Translations under genes and position numbers: made by a program | Notes under the pieces: generated by a model | The model's input: only the letters and a program-made list of their open reading frames with translations | The model's database searches: none | Told to the model about the DNA's origin: nothing | Shown: piece by piece, positions 26,546-36,350 of the stretch | Layout of the letters: every line of letters starts with the position of its first letter | Numbering within the stretch: position 1 is the first letter of the stretch | DNA from: Nocardioides glacieisoli | GTDB taxonomy: Bacteria > Actinomycetota > Actinomycetes > Propionibacteriales > Nocardioidaceae | Direction: 5' to 3' | DNA: 64,000 nucleotides | Assembly: GCF_004137245.1 (NCBI RefSeq) | Contig: NZ_SDWS01000011.1 | Location: 1-64,000 of the forward strand

Positions 26546-26944
26546 ATGACCCGTCGCGCTCGGACCGACGAGCGCGGGGCCGCAGTGGTCGACTTCGTCC
26601 TGGTGCTGCTGGTCCTGCTGCCGCTGGTGCTGGGCATCCTTCAGCTCGCCCTCCTGCTCCACGTGCGCAACACCCTCGCCTCGGCGGCGTCCGAGGGTGC
26701 CCGCTACGCCGCGGTCGCGGGGTCGTCCGGTCCGGCCGGGCAGCAGAAGGTGCAGGACCTGGTCGACGGTGCCCTCTCCGAGGAGTTCGTGCGGTCGGTC
26801 AGCGTGCAGCCCGCATCGGTCGGTGGCGCACCGGGCTATGTAGCGGTTGTGGAGGCCGAGGTCAGCGTCCTCGGGATCGGCGGGACCGGGATGCTCATCC
26901 GGGTGACCGGCCACGCCGTCGCCGAGCAGGCGGTGGCGCAGTGA
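26546..26944 (+). CDS. TadE-family pseudopilin
   Basis: 132 residues. The TadE-like N-terminus DERGAAVVDFVLVLLVLLPLVLGILQ (8-33), with a conserved acidic residue before the hydrophobic helix, is followed by an extracellular domain. TadE proteins are minor pseudopilins processed by the tad prepilin peptidase. It is followed by an overlapping second TadE-like gene. Confidence 0.85.
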   Translation: MTRRARTDERGAAVVDFVLVLLVLLPLVLGILQLALLLHVRNTLASAASEGARYAAVAGSSGPAGQQKVQDLVDGALSEEFVRSVSVQPASVGGAPGYVAVVEAEVSVLGIGGTGMLIRVTGHAVAEQAVAQ

Positions 26945-27390
26945 AGGAGCGCGATGAGCGTGGCTCGGCGCTGATCGAGTTCAGCTGGCTCGCGATCATC
27001 CTGATCGTCCCGCTGGTCTGGGTCGTCATCTCGGTCTTCGAGGTGCAGCAGGGCGCCTTCGCCACCAGCGCCGCGGCGCGCGCCGCCGGTCGGGCGTACG
27101 CACTCGCCCCCGACGACGCAACCGGCAACGCACGGGCGATCGCGGCGGCAGAGCAGGTGCTGGCCGACCAGGGCACACCCGGCCAGCAGGCGAAGGTCTC
27201 GGTCACCTGCGAGGCCCCCGGCGACAACTGCCGCGTCGGGACGTCAGTCATCACGGTCACCGTCGAGTCCGGCGTGGACCTGCCGTTCTTCCCGGCCATC
27301 TTCGGCAAGGGCGCCGCGTCGTTCGCGCTCGACGCGACGCACACGGTCCCCATCGGGCAGTACGTCGAGAGCGCGCCGGAGGACGAGTGA
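26941..27390 (+). CDS. TadE/TadF-like pilus assembly protein
   Basis: 149 residues, with DERGSALIEFSWLAIILIVPLVWVVI (4-29) as pseudopilin N-terminus and an exported domain with two cysteines (C96 and C102 region), probably a disulfide. GTG 26941 overlaps the previous stop (GTGA). It corresponds to the second minor pseudopilin of actinobacterial tad loci. Confidence 0.8.
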   Translation: MKERDERGSALIEFSWLAIILIVPLVWVVISVFEVQQGAFATSAAARAAGRAYALAPDDATGNARAIAAAEQVLADQGTPGQQAKVSVTCEAPGDNCRVGTSVITVTVESGVDLPFFPAIFGKGAASFALDATHTVPIGQYVESAPEDE

Positions 27391-27839
27391 GGGGCCAGTC
27401 CGGCACGCGCGACGAGCAGGGCCAGGTGACGCTGTTGATCATCGGCTTCGCAGGCATCCTGCTGATGGCCATCGTGGTCGTCATCGACGCGTCGGCGGCG
27501 TACCTCCAGCGGCAGGGGCTCGACAACCTCGCTGATGGCGCGGCGCTCTACGGCGCCGACCTCGGCTCGGCCGGGGTCTACGAGCAGGGGCTCGGCGACG
27601 GACGACTGATCCAGCAGGAGGCGGCGGTCGAGGCGGCCGTCCGCGACTACCTCGCCCGGGCCGATGCCGGCTCGAGGTTCCCCGGCATCGACGTCGGCGT
27701 GCGGGTCGATCCGATCGGCCGGTCGGTCACGGTGCGGCTCGAGGCTCCGCTCGACCTCCCGCTGACCATCCCCGGCTCACCGAGCAACCCGACGGTGGGC
27801 GCCAGCAGCACCGCCGCCGTGACTCTGGTTGTGCGGTGA
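27387..27839 (+). CDS. TadG-like (Rv3654c-type) pilus-associated protein
   Basis: 150 residues. DEQGQVTLLIIGFAGILLMAIVVVIDASAAYLQRQGLDNLADGAALYGA is the putative Flp pilus TadG N-terminal helix followed by the characteristic LDNLADGAAL block. The short C-terminal domain is exported. GTGA overlap with the preceding gene. Last gene of the tad operon. Confidence 0.8.
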   Translation: MRGQSGTRDEQGQVTLLIIGFAGILLMAIVVVIDASAAYLQRQGLDNLADGAALYGADLGSAGVYEQGLGDGRLIQQEAAVEAAVRDYLARADAGSRFPGIDVGVRVDPIGRSVTVRLEAPLDLPLTIPGSPSNPTVGASSTAAVTLVVR

Positions 27840-27872
27840 CTGCGGTGCAGCATTCGCACCACGATCACCGCA
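27832..27872. terminator. Bidirectional terminator-like hairpin
   Basis: Nested inverted repeats: outer arms TGCGGTGA (27832-27839) and TCACCGCA (27865-27872), inner arms GGTGC and GCACC (27844-27848, 27856-27860). They lie between the convergent tad operon and lysR genes. There is no T-tract, as is common in high-GC actinobacteria. Confidence 0.55.
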
Positions 27873-27878
27873 CAAGGG

Positions 27879-28796
27879 TCAGACCGGCTCCGCGATCCGC
27901 TGGATGTGCCGGGTCGCGATCTCGATCAGCACCTGGGCCGCAGGGGAGAGCACGGCGCCGCGGCGGTGCACGATCGCCATCACGTCGTACTGCTTGGGGC
28001 GAAGCGACACCCAGCCGACGTTGGGGGCGAGGCGGGGGATGAGCTGCTCGGCGGCGGCGCGCGGGATGACGGAGTCGCCGAGCCCGCGGCCGACGAGGTC
28101 GACGGCCGTCTCCGCCTCCTCGACCTCGATCCGGGTCTGCGGGTTGTGGCCGGCCTCGTGCAGGAAGCGGCGCAGGGCCATGCGGACGGAGTCGCTTGAG
28201 CGCCACGTCGTCTCCGGCATGATGAGCGACGCCTTGGAGAGCTTCGCCGGCGTGATCGGCGAGGTCAGCCGGTCGGGGTCGGCGGAGATGTAGACGATCT
28301 CGTCGCGCGCGACCGGGATGACGGTCATCCCCTCGCTCTCGACGCTGGTCGCGGCGATCATTGCGGCCTCCAGGTGCCCGCGCCGCAGCTGTTCCTGCAC
28401 CTCGTTGGAGTGCTGGCCGATCAGCTCGACCCGCACGCCGGGATAGCGCTCGAGGACGTCGGCGACGATCTGCGCGCCGGCGTAGAGCCGGGCAGCGCCG
28501 AACATCCCGAAGCGGATCGTCCCGCTCTCCAGCGACACCGCGCTCTGCACCGCCCGCCGGGCCTCCTCCGACGCGGCGATCGCCTGCTCGGCGTACGGCC
28601 GCAGGGTGTCGGCCAGCGTCGTGGGCACGACGCCGCGACCGACCCGGCGGAAGAGCGGCACGCCGAGCGTCTTCTCCAGCGCCCGGACCTGCTCCGACAC
28701 AGACGGCTGGGCGTAGCCGAGCTCCTCGGCTGCCGCCGTCAGCGACCCGTGCTCGTACGTCGCGAGGAAGCAGCGCAGCTGGTGCAGTGAAAGCAT
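27879..28796 (-). CDS. LysR-family transcriptional regulator
   Basis: 305 residues. N-terminal winged helix (LSLHQLRCFLATYEHGSLTAAAEELGYAQPSVSEQVRALE) and a two-lobed effector domain. ATG 28796 has AAGGAGAAACCT upstream. It is divergent from a small cysteine protein gene and the glycogen/trehalose cluster; an inverted repeat in the shared spacer is a candidate LysR site. The ligand is unknown. Confidence 0.9.
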   Translation of the reverse strand: MLSLHQLRCFLATYEHGSLTAAAEELGYAQPSVSEQVRALEKTLGVPLFRRVGRGVVPTTLADTLRPYAEQAIAASEEARRAVQSAVSLESGTIRFGMFGAARLYAGAQIVADVLERYPGVRVELIGQHSNEVQEQLRRGHLEAAMIAATSVESEGMTVIPVARDEIVYISADPDRLTSPITPAKLSKASLIMPETTWRSSDSVRMALRRFLHEAGHNPQTRIEVEEAETAVDLVGRGLGDSVIPRAAAEQLIPRLAPNVGWVSLRPKQYDVMAIVHRRGAVLSPAAQVLIEIATRHIQRIAEPV

Positions 28797-28831
28797 AGGT
28801 TTCTCCTTGTGAAGCCGCTGAAAAGCGAGGC

Positions 28832-28849
28832 TACCCCTAGAGATGGGTA
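28832..28849. promoter_or_regulatory. Candidate LysR operator
   Basis: TACCC-N8-GGGTA inverted repeat (28832-28836, 28845-28849) in the intergenic region between lysR and the divergent small gene. Position and dyad symmetry suit an LysR-type binding site. Confidence 0.4.
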
Positions 28850-28891
28850 ACGGCGATGATGGACCTACGCAATCCAACCGAGGAGGTCACG

Positions 28892-29065
28892 ATGTTCGAC
28901 AACAACTGCCAGGTCTGCGCCACCCGAGTGCTGATCTTCGAGAGCCAGGTCTCGTCGGTGGCCAACACCGCCGCCGGCATCGAGGTGCGGTTCACCTGCT
29001 GGTGCGGCACCGAGCAGACCCAGGTCACCGGCCGGGTCGCCCGCCGGGAGCGCGTCGCCGCCTGA
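28892..29065 (+). CDS. Small Cys-rich (zinc-ribbon-like) protein
   Basis: 57 residues. C6-x2-C9 and C36-x-C38 could bind one zinc ion; the rest is short beta-like segments and a basic tail (RVARRERVAA). ATG 28892 is chosen because GAGGAGG lies 7 bases upstream; an ATG at 28856 lacks this signal. Not recognised as a named family. Divergent from LysR, so possibly its target. Confidence 0.65.
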   Translation: MFDNNCQVCATRVLIFESQVSSVANTAAGIEVRFTCWCGTEQTQVTGRVARRERVAA

Positions 29066-29117
29066 GTGCGACGGCACGGGGTGAACGGTGACGGTGGTCA
29101 CCGGCGATCACCTACCG

Positions 29118-29141
29118 GGGTGGACGAATCGTCGTCCACCC
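29118..29141. promoter_or_regulatory. Palindrome in front of glgX
   Basis: GGGTGGACGA-ATCG-TCGTCCACCC, a perfect 10-bp-arm inverted repeat. It overlaps the -35 zone of the glgX promoter (-10 TAGCGT at 29154-29159). It may be an operator, or a terminator of the small upstream gene. Confidence 0.45.
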
Positions 29142-29153
29142 GGGGTGCGCCGG

Positions 29154-29159
29154 TAGCGT
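29154..29159 (+). promoter_or_regulatory. -10 hexamer of leaderless glgX
   Basis: TAGCGT ends six bases before the ATG, which places the transcription start at or next to the start codon. No Shine-Dalgarno is visible. Confidence 0.5.
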
Positions 29160-29165
29160 CGACCC

Positions 29166-31346
29166 ATGACGGAAACCTGGCCGGGCACGGCGTACCCCCT
29201 CGGCGCGACGTTCGACGGCAGCGGCACCAACTTCGCCATCTTCAGCGAGGTCGCGGAGCGCGTGGAGCTGTGCCTGTTCGACCCCGACCCCGACAACGCC
29301 GGCCAGTTCGTCGAGACGAAGCTCGAGGTCACCGAGGTCGACGCCTACGTGTGGCACTGCTACATCCCGACCGTGCAGCCGGGCCAGCGCTACGGCTACC
29401 GCGTCCACGGTCCGTGGGACCCCGAGAAGGGCCTGCGGTGCAACCCCAACAAGCTGCTCCTCGACCCCTACGCCAAGGCGACCAGCGGCGACATCGAGTG
29501 GGACCAGTCCCTGTTCTCCTACACATTCGGTGAGGAGGACAGCAAGAACGACGACGACTCCGCGGCGCACATGACGCACGGCGTGGTGATCAACCCGTTC
29601 TTCGACTGGGAGGGCGACCGCCGCCTCTCCATCCCCTACAACGAGTCCTTCATCTACGAGGCGCACGTCAAGGGCCTCACGCAGCTGCACCCCGACGTGC
29701 CGGAGGAGCAGCGTGGGACGTACGCCGGTCTCGCCCACCCGTCGGTCACCGCCCACCTGCAGAAGCTCGGCGTCACCGCGATCGAGCTGATGCCTGTGCA
29801 CCAGTTCATCCAGGACTCCACGCTCCTCGACCAGGGCCTGCGCAACTACTGGGGCTACAACACCCTCGGCTTCTTCGCGCCGCACGCCGACTACTCCGCC
29901 AGCGGGCTCGGCCAGCAGGTGCAGGAGTTCAAGGCGATGGTGAAGGCGATGCACGTCGCCGGCATCGAGGTCATCCTCGACGTCGTCTACAACCACACCG
30001 CCGAGGGCAACCACCTCGGACCGACGCTGAGCTTCAAGGGCATCGACAACGCGGCCTACTACCGCCTCGTCGAGGACGACCAGCGCTACTACATGGACTA
30101 CACCGGCACCGGGAACACCCTCAACGTGCGCCACCCGCACTCGGTCCAGCTGATCATGGACTCGCTGCGCTACTGGGTGACCGAAATGCACGTCGACGGC
30201 TTCCGCTTCGACCTCGCCGCGACGCTCGCCCGCGAGTTCTACGACGTCGACAAGCTCTCCACCTTCTTCGAGATGGTGCAGCAGGACCCGGTCGTCAGCC
30301 AGGTGAAGCTCATCGCCGAGCCGTGGGACATCGGCCCCGGCGGCTACCAGGTCGGCGGCTTCCCGCCCCAGTGGACCGAGTGGAACGGCGACTACCGCGA
30401 CACCGTGCGCGACTTCTGGCGCGGCGAGCCGTCGCTCGGCGACTTCGCCTCGCGGCTCTCCGGCTCCTCCGACCTCTACGAGCACTCCGGCCGGCGCCCG
30501 TTCGCCAGCATCAACTTCGTCACCGCCCACGACGGCTTCACGCTGCGCGACCTGGTGTCCTACAACGAGAAGCACAACGAGGCCAACGGCGAGGACAACA
30601 ACGACGGCGAGAGCCACAACCGGTCGTGGAACCACGGCGTCGAGGGTCCGACGGACGACCCCGAGATCCTCGAGGCCCGCGCCCGCGAGCAGCGCAACTT
30701 CATCGCGACGCTCCTGCTCAGCCAGGGCGTGCCGATGCTGCTGCACGGCGACGAGCTCAGCCGCACGCAGGACGGCAACAACAACACGTACGCCCAGGAC
30801 AGCGAGATCAGCTGGGTCCACTGGGACGACGCCGACAAGCCGCTCATCGAGTTCACGTCCGCGGTCGCCAAGCTGCGTGCCGAGCACCCGACCTTCCACC
30901 GCAAGCGCTTCTTCACCGGCAGCACCGTGCGCACCGGCGACGGCGAGCGGCTCAACGACATCGTCTGGCTCGACCTCGACGGCGAGCCGATGGAGGACGG
31001 CGACTGGGAGGGCGGCAAGGCCATCGGGATGTACCTCAACGGCAACGGCATCGCCGGCAAGGACGCCCGTGGCGCGACCATCACCGACGACCACTTCCTC
31101 CTCTACTTCAACGCCGACGGACCGGCGCAGGTGACCCTGCCGACGGAGGAGTACGCCGCCGCGTGGGACGTCGTCATCGACACCGGTGGCAACGCCGACG
31201 CTGACCCGACCTACGAGGCCGGGTCGACCTTCGACCTGACCACCCACACGGTCGTGGTGCTCCGCCAGCACTCCGCGCCGACGACGAACCCCGACCACTC
31301 GGTCGCGGCATCGCTGGCAGCCAGGACGGGTACGGAGACCGCGTGA
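29166..31346 (+). CDS. glgX: Glycogen debranching enzyme GlgX (isoamylase type)
   Basis: 726 residues: an N-terminal CBM48 domain (1-130) and a GH13 barrel. Catalytic blocks are DGFRFDLAATLARE (nucleophile Asp), LIAEPWDIGPGGYQVG (acid Glu) and NFVTAHDGFTLRDLVSYN (stabilising Asp). It hydrolyses alpha-1,6 branches in glycogen to free maltooligosaccharides, the substrate of TreY encoded next. The downstream GTG of treY overlaps its stop. Length is typical for GlgX/TreX. Confidence 0.95.
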   Translation: MTETWPGTAYPLGATFDGSGTNFAIFSEVAERVELCLFDPDPDNAGQFVETKLEVTEVDAYVWHCYIPTVQPGQRYGYRVHGPWDPEKGLRCNPNKLLLDPYAKATSGDIEWDQSLFSYTFGEEDSKNDDDSAAHMTHGVVINPFFDWEGDRRLSIPYNESFIYEAHVKGLTQLHPDVPEEQRGTYAGLAHPSVTAHLQKLGVTAIELMPVHQFIQDSTLLDQGLRNYWGYNTLGFFAPHADYSASGLGQQVQEFKAMVKAMHVAGIEVILDVVYNHTAEGNHLGPTLSFKGIDNAAYYRLVEDDQRYYMDYTGTGNTLNVRHPHSVQLIMDSLRYWVTEMHVDGFRFDLAATLAREFYDVDKLSTFFEMVQQDPVVSQVKLIAEPWDIGPGGYQVGGFPPQWTEWNGDYRDTVRDFWRGEPSLGDFASRLSGSSDLYEHSGRRPFASINFVTAHDGFTLRDLVSYNEKHNEANGEDNNDGESHNRSWNHGVEGPTDDPEILEARAREQRNFIATLLLSQGVPMLLHGDELSRTQDGNNNTYAQDSEISWVHWDDADKPLIEFTSAVAKLRAEHPTFHRKRFFTGSTVRTGDGERLNDIVWLDLDGEPMEDGDWEGGKAIGMYLNGNGIAGKDARGATITDDHFLLYFNADGPAQVTLPTEEYAAAWDVVIDTGGNADADPTYEAGSTFDLTTHTVVVLRQHSAPTTNPDHSVAASLAARTGTETA

Positions 31347-33622
31347 CCGACCCCGCCAGCACCCCGCGCACGCCGCACAGCACCTACCGGCTTCAGGTCA
31401 GCCAGGACTTCACGCTGCACGACGCCGCGCGGGTGCTGCCCTACCTCCACGACCTCGGCGTCGACTGGGTCTACCTCTCGCCGCTGCTGGCCTCCGAGCC
31501 CGGGAGCACGCACGGCTACGACGTGGTCGCCTTCGACCACATCGACGAGGAGCGCGGCGGGGCCGAGGGGCTGGCCGCGGTGTCGGCGGAGGCAAGGCGG
31601 CTCGGGATGGGCGTGCTGGTCGACATCGTGCCCAACCACGTCGGTGTCGCAACCCCGTCCGAGGACCCGTGGTGGTGGGACGTGCTCAAGCTGGGCCGCG
31701 AGTCCGAGCACGCGAACGCCTTCGACGTCGACTGGGCCGCGGGCGACGGCAGGATCGTCATCCCGGTCATCGGCGACGACGACGAGGACGCCATCGAGAT
31801 CGCCAAGGACGAGGTCCGCTACCACGACCAGCGCTTCCCGCTCGCGCCCGGCACGACCACTCTGGAGGAGCAGCACTACGAGCTGGTCAACTGGCGCACG
31901 GCCGACGACGGGCTCAACTACCGCCGGTTCTTCGCCGTCAACACGCTCGCCGCGGTCCGGGTCGAGGACCCCGAGGTCTTCGCCGAGACGCACGTCGAGA
32001 TCAAGCGGTGGTTCGACGAGGGGCTCGTCGACGGGCTGCGCGTCGACCACCCCGACGGCCTGCGCGACCCGAAGCGCTACCTCGACGACCTCGCCGCCCT
32101 CACCGGCGGTGCCTACGTGCTCGTCGAGAAGATCCTCGAGCCCGGCGAGGAGCTGCTCGACAGCTGGGCCACTGCCGGCACCACGGGCTACGACGCCCTC
32201 GCACTGATCGACCGCGTCCTCACCGACCCTGCCGGGGAGGCGCCGCTGACGGCGCTCGAGGACCGGCTCCGTGGCGAGAGCGTGGACTGGCACCGGATGG
32301 TGCGGACGAACAAGCGCGCGGTCGCCGACGGCATCCTCCACTCCGAGGTCCTGCGCATCACCCGCGAGATCGCCCGGGTCGCCGAGGAGGCCGACGACGA
32401 CGCCGTCGCCGACGCGATCGGCGAGCTCCTTGCCTGCTTCCCGGTCTACCGCTCCTACCTCCCCGAGGGTCGCGACCACCTCGACCAGGCCTTTGCCGCG
32501 GCCCGCGCGAGCCGACCGGAGCTCGCGACGACGTACGACCTGCTCGAGCCCGTGCTCCACGACGAGTGGGGCCAGCCCGCCCGGCGCTTCCAGCAGACCT
32601 CCGGCATGGTGATGGCCAAGGGCGTCGAGGACTGCTCGTTCTACCAGTGGTCGCGGCTCACCTCCCTCAACGAGGTCGGCGGCGACCCGTCGGTCTTCGC
32701 GATCGGCGTCGATGACTTCCACGACGCGATGGCCGCCCGCCAGCGCGACTGGCCCGACGCGATGGTCACGCTGTCGACCCACGACACCAAGCGTGGGGAG
32801 GACGTCCGCGCCCGGATCACCGTGCTCGCCGAGGAGCCCGGCCACTGGGAGCGGGCGCTCGACGAGCTGCTGCGGCTCGCGCCGGTGCCCGACCCAGGCT
32901 TCGGCTCGCTGCTGTGGCAGGCGGTGCTCGGCGCGTGGACGCCCGACCACCTCCCCGACCTCCGGATGAGGCTGCACGGCTATGCCGAGAAGGCGATGCG
33001 CGAGGCCGGTGACCGCACGACGTGGACCGAGCCCGACGAGGCGTACGAGTCGCAGGTGCACGCCGCGGTCGACGCGGTCTTCGACAACGACGAGGTGCGG
33101 CAGGTGCTGCTGGACCTCGCCGCCCGGATCGACCAGCCGGCACAGGCCAACTCGCTCGCGGCCAAGCTGCTCGCGATCACCATCCCCGGCGTGCCCGACG
33201 TCTACCAGGGCAGCGAGCTCTGGGAGACCTCGCTCGTCGACCCCGACAACCGTCGTCCGGTCGACTTCGACCACCGCGCCGCCGTGCTCGCCGGCACCGC
33301 CGAGGACGACGCCGCCGCCAAGCTCCACGTCACCTGCTCGGCACTCACGCTCCGTCGTGAGCGCCCCGAGCTCTTCACCACCTATGCCCCGGTCGCCGCG
33401 TCCGGCGCGGCCGCCGGCCACGCGGTGGCGTACGACCGCGGCGGCGCGATCACCGTCGTCACCCGTCTCCCCGTCGGTCTCGACGCGGCCGGGTGGGGCG
33501 ACACCGCGCTCGACCTGCCCGACGGCCGGTGGCACGACGTGCTCACCGGGCTCGACACCGACGGCCGGCTGGCCGACCTGCTCGCGACCCACCCCGTCGC
33601 GCTGCTGCTGAGGAAGGACTGA
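31343..33622 (+). CDS. treY: Malto-oligosyltrehalose synthase
   Basis: 759 residues, GH13. GLRVDHPDGLRDPKRYL (nucleophile), VLVEKILEPGE (acid) and TLSTHDTKRGEDVRAR (third Asp) are TreY signatures. It isomerises the reducing-end alpha-1,4 bond of maltodextrins to alpha,alpha-1,1. GTG 31343 overlaps the glgX stop (GTGA); treZ follows after three bases. Confidence 0.95.
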   Translation: MTDPASTPRTPHSTYRLQVSQDFTLHDAARVLPYLHDLGVDWVYLSPLLASEPGSTHGYDVVAFDHIDEERGGAEGLAAVSAEARRLGMGVLVDIVPNHVGVATPSEDPWWWDVLKLGRESEHANAFDVDWAAGDGRIVIPVIGDDDEDAIEIAKDEVRYHDQRFPLAPGTTTLEEQHYELVNWRTADDGLNYRRFFAVNTLAAVRVEDPEVFAETHVEIKRWFDEGLVDGLRVDHPDGLRDPKRYLDDLAALTGGAYVLVEKILEPGEELLDSWATAGTTGYDALALIDRVLTDPAGEAPLTALEDRLRGESVDWHRMVRTNKRAVADGILHSEVLRITREIARVAEEADDDAVADAIGELLACFPVYRSYLPEGRDHLDQAFAAARASRPELATTYDLLEPVLHDEWGQPARRFQQTSGMVMAKGVEDCSFYQWSRLTSLNEVGGDPSVFAIGVDDFHDAMAARQRDWPDAMVTLSTHDTKRGEDVRARITVLAEEPGHWERALDELLRLAPVPDPGFGSLLWQAVLGAWTPDHLPDLRMRLHGYAEKAMREAGDRTTWTEPDEAYESQVHAAVDAVFDNDEVRQVLLDLAARIDQPAQANSLAAKLLAITIPGVPDVYQGSELWETSLVDPDNRRPVDFDHRAAVLAGTAEDDAAAKLHVTCSALTLRRERPELFTTYAPVAASGAAAGHAVAYDRGGAITVVTRLPVGLDAAGWGDTALDLPDGRWHDVLTGLDTDGRLADLLATHPVALLLRKD

Positions 33623-33625
33623 GGC

Positions 33626-35395
33626 ATGACCACGATCTCTCGGGGACCGTACGACGTCTGGGCACCGCGGCCGGAGCGGGTCCGCCTGGTCATTGATGGC
33701 GGCGGCGGTGGCGTCGTCGAGATGACGCGAGGCGACGACGACTGGTGGACGCCGGGTGAGTCGCTTCCGGCGATGACCGATGGGACGTACGACGTCGACT
33801 ACGGCTACCTGATCGACGACGACCCCGACCCGCGCCCCGACCCGCGCTCGCGCCGGCAGCCCGACGGCGCGCACGGGCTGTCGCGGCGGGAGGCGACGAC
33901 GTACGACTGGGACGACGACACCTGGACCGGGCGCCAGCTCGCCGGGTCGGTGATCTATGAGCTGCACATCGGCACGTTCACTCCCGAGGGCACCCTCGAC
34001 TCCGCGATCGAGCGCCTCGACCACCTCCTCGACATCGGCGTCGACCACGTCGAGGTGATGCCGGTTAACACCTTCAACGGCACCCACAACTGGGGCTACG
34101 ACGGCGTGGGCTGGTTCGCGGTGCACGAGCAGTACGGCGGCCCGGACGCCTACCGCCGCTTCGTCGACGCCTGCCACGCCAGGGGGCTCGGCGTCGTGCA
34201 GGACGTGGTGCACAACCACCTCGGCCCGTCGGGCAACTACCTCCCGCTGTTCGGGCCTTACCTCAAGCCGGGCCGCAACACGTGGGGCGACCTCATCAAC
34301 CTCGACGGCGAGGGCTCGTCGGAGGTGCGGCGCTACATCCTCGACAACGTGCGGATGTGGTTCGAGGACTTCCACGTCGACGCGCTGCGGCTCGACGCCG
34401 TGCACGCGCTGAGCGACACCTCCGAGGTGCACCTGCTCGAGGAGATGGCGATCGAGACCGCCGCGCTCTCGGCGCACCTGCGCCGACCGCTGACCCTGAT
34501 CGCCGAGTCCGACCTCAACGACACGCGGCTCGTCCGGCCGCGCGAGTCCGGCGGCTACGGGCTCGACGCCCAGTGGAGCGACGACTTCCACCACGCGGTG
34601 CACGTCGCGCTGAGCGGCGAGACCGCCGGCTACTACGCCGACTTCGAGCCGCTCGAGGCGCTGGCCAAGGTCTGCGAGCGCGGCTTCTTCCACGACGGCA
34701 CGTTCTCGTCGTTCCGCGAGCGCGACCACGGCGCGCCCGTCGACACCGCGGCGATGCCCACCTGGCGACTCGTGGTGGCGAACCAGAACCACGACCAGAT
34801 CGGCAACCGCGCCCGCGGCGACCGGCTCGCCGAGCACCTCGACGACGACCAGCTCGCCTGCGCCGCCCTGCTCACGCTCGCCGGCCCGTTCACGCCGATG
34901 CTGTTCATGGGGGAGGAGTGGGGCGCCTCGTCGCCCTTCCAGTTCTTCACCTCGCACCCCGAGCCCGAGCTCGGAAAGGCCACCGCCGACGGCCGGATCG
35001 CGGAGTTCGAGAAGATGGGCTGGGACCCGGCCGAGGTGCCCGACCCGCAGGACCCCGAGACGTTCACCCGGTCCAAGCTCGACTGGGACGAGCTCGACCA
35101 GGGCCGCCATGCCGTCGTGCTCGACTGCTACCGCCGGCTCGCCCGGCTGCGCCGCGAGCTGCCGCAGCTGACGGACCCGTCCTTCGGGTCGGTGTCCTGC
35201 ACGGTGGAGGGGCGCCTGTTCACGATGCGCCGCGGCGACCTGCTCGTCGTCGTCAACACCGGCGCGGACGCGGTCACCCTCGAGGTGGGCGAGCGCGAGG
35301 TCCTCTTTGCCACCCCGTCGGGTGTCAGCCTCGACCGCGGGAGGCTGACAGTTCCTCGCCACGCCGGGACCTTGCTGGGTGCCGCAACTTTCTGA
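33626..35395 (+). CDS. treZ: Malto-oligosyltrehalose trehalohydrolase
   Basis: 589 residues. An N-terminal CBM48-like domain and a GH13 barrel with [13 protein letters not shown] (nucleophile), [13 protein letters not shown] (acid) and [15 protein letters not shown] (third Asp), which is the TreZ form. It releases trehalose from the TreY product. With glgX and treY it completes the glycogen-to-trehalose pathway in one operon, as in Arthrobacter and mycobacteria. Confidence 0.95.
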   Translation: MTTISRGPYDVWAPRPERVRLVIDGGGGGVVEMTRGDDDWWTPGESLPAMTDGTYDVDYGYLIDDDPDPRPDPRSRRQPDGAHGLSRREATTYDWDDDTWTGRQLAGSVIYELHIGTFTPEGTLDSAIERLDHLLDIGVDHVEVMPVNTFNGTHNWGYDGVGWFAVHEQYGGPDAYRRFVDACHARGLGVVQDVVHNHLGPSGNYLPLFGPYLKPGRNTWGDLINLDGEGSSEVRRYILDNVRMWFEDFHVDALRLDAVHALSDTSEVHLLEEMAIETAALSAHLRRPLTLIAESDLNDTRLVRPRESGGYGLDAQWSDDFHHAVHVALSGETAGYYADFEPLEALAKVCERGFFHDGTFSSFRERDHGAPVDTAAMPTWRLVVANQNHDQIGNRARGDRLAEHLDDDQLACAALLTLAGPFTPMLFMGEEWGASSPFQFFTSHPEPELGKATADGRIAEFEKMGWDPAEVPDPQDPETFTRSKLDWDELDQGRHAVVLDCYRRLARLRRELPQLTDPSFGSVSCTVEGRLFTMRRGDLLVVVNTGADAVTLEVGEREVLFATPSGVSLDRGRLTVPRHAGTLLGAATF

Positions 35396-35460
35396 GCGCC
35401 GCCGTAGTCTCCCTCGCGACAGGCCCTTCCGGGCCACCGCTACACACGACGGGGAAACTC

Positions 35461-36243
35461 ATGAACCGCATCACCGCACTGGCCGCCACCGCGGCCGTCG
35501 CCGCCTCCTCGCTGGCGCTGACCGCGCCGGCTGCACAGGCCGCACCCGCCAAGGCTCGCGCCTACTCCGTGACCGCGACGGCCAACATCGACGTCGCCGT
35601 AGCGAAGGAGGACACCGTCAAGCTGCGCGGCCGCGTCAGCCCCAAGGCCCGCGGCGAGAAGGTGATCCTGCAGCAGCGCGTGGGCAACAAGAAGCGCTGG
35701 GTCCAGACCGGCAAGGCCACGATCAAGGCCAACGGCACCTACAAGCTCAAGGACAAGCCGACCACCCCGGGCTCGCGTGAGTATCGCGTCCTCAAGCCCG
35801 GGTCGAAGGGGATCAAGAAGGGCTTCAGCCAGCCCGTGGCCGTCGAGGTCTACCGCTGGGAGAAGCTCGGCTACCGCACCTTCGGTGGCACCGGGTTCAC
35901 GGGCCAGGGCGTGACCATCGGCACCGAGTACTACAAGGCCAGCCTCGCGACCACCACCCCGGGCACCGCGGCCTCCGCCGAGTTCACCCTCGGTCGCAAG
36001 TGCACCGCGATGCGCGCGTCGTACGCCCTCACCGACTCCTCGCTGAGCGGCTCGAGCGGTGCCGTCACCGTCACCGCCGACGGCAAGCAGCTCGCCGTCC
36101 ACTCGCTCGCGGTCGGCACGATCGTCGCCGACGAGGAGCTCGACCTGACCGGCGTCTTCCGGCTCAAGCTCGATGCCAGCACCACCGCGACCCCGGCTGC
36201 GACCGCTGCCGTGGCCACGCCCGAGGTGCTCTGCACCCGCTGA
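35461..36243 (+). CDS. Secreted protein of unknown function
   Basis: 260 residues. A Sec signal peptide ([20 protein letters not shown], cleavage near AQAA, about residue 27) is followed by an Ig-like or beta-sandwich domain with Lys-rich segments ([20 protein letters not shown]) and a C-terminal domain with two cysteines. The first half resembles repeats in actinobacterial cell-surface proteins. GGGGA lies 6 bases upstream of ATG. It is monocistronic with a possible TAGTCT -10 at about 35405. Substrate or partner unknown. Confidence 0.7.
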   Translation: MNRITALAATAAVAASSLALTAPAAQAAPAKARAYSVTATANIDVAVAKEDTVKLRGRVSPKARGEKVILQQRVGNKKRWVQTGKATIKANGTYKLKDKPTTPGSREYRVLKPGSKGIKKGFSQPVAVEVYRWEKLGYRTFGGTGFTGQGVTIGTEYYKASLATTTPGTAASAEFTLGRKCTAMRASYALTDSSLSGSSGAVTVTADGKQLAVHSLAVGTIVADEELDLTGVFRLKLDASTTATPAATAAVATPEVLCTR

Positions 36244-36336
36244 CCTCGAGCACTCGCTCCGCGACGGCGGGCACGACCGGGAATCACAGGCCCGGGCGTG
36301 CTCGCCGTTGCTTTCGCTCCGCGACCGCGTGGGTCG

Positions 36337-36342
36337 TAGTGT
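36337..36342 (+). promoter_or_regulatory. -10 hexamer of prfB (leaderless)
   Basis: TAGTGT ends eight bases before GTG 36351, with no Shine-Dalgarno in between, so the mRNA probably begins at the start codon. Confidence 0.45.
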
Positions 36343-36350
36343 GGGCTCTT

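Noticed and set aside
31211..35437. Antisense frame of 1,408 codons opposite glgX-treY-treZ, and a 728-codon one at 29112-31298
   Set aside because: Long open antisense frames are a by-product of GC-rich codon use. Their compositions (Val/Leu/Arg/Glu-rich, no motifs) carry no protein family signal, and the plus strand holds clear enzymes.
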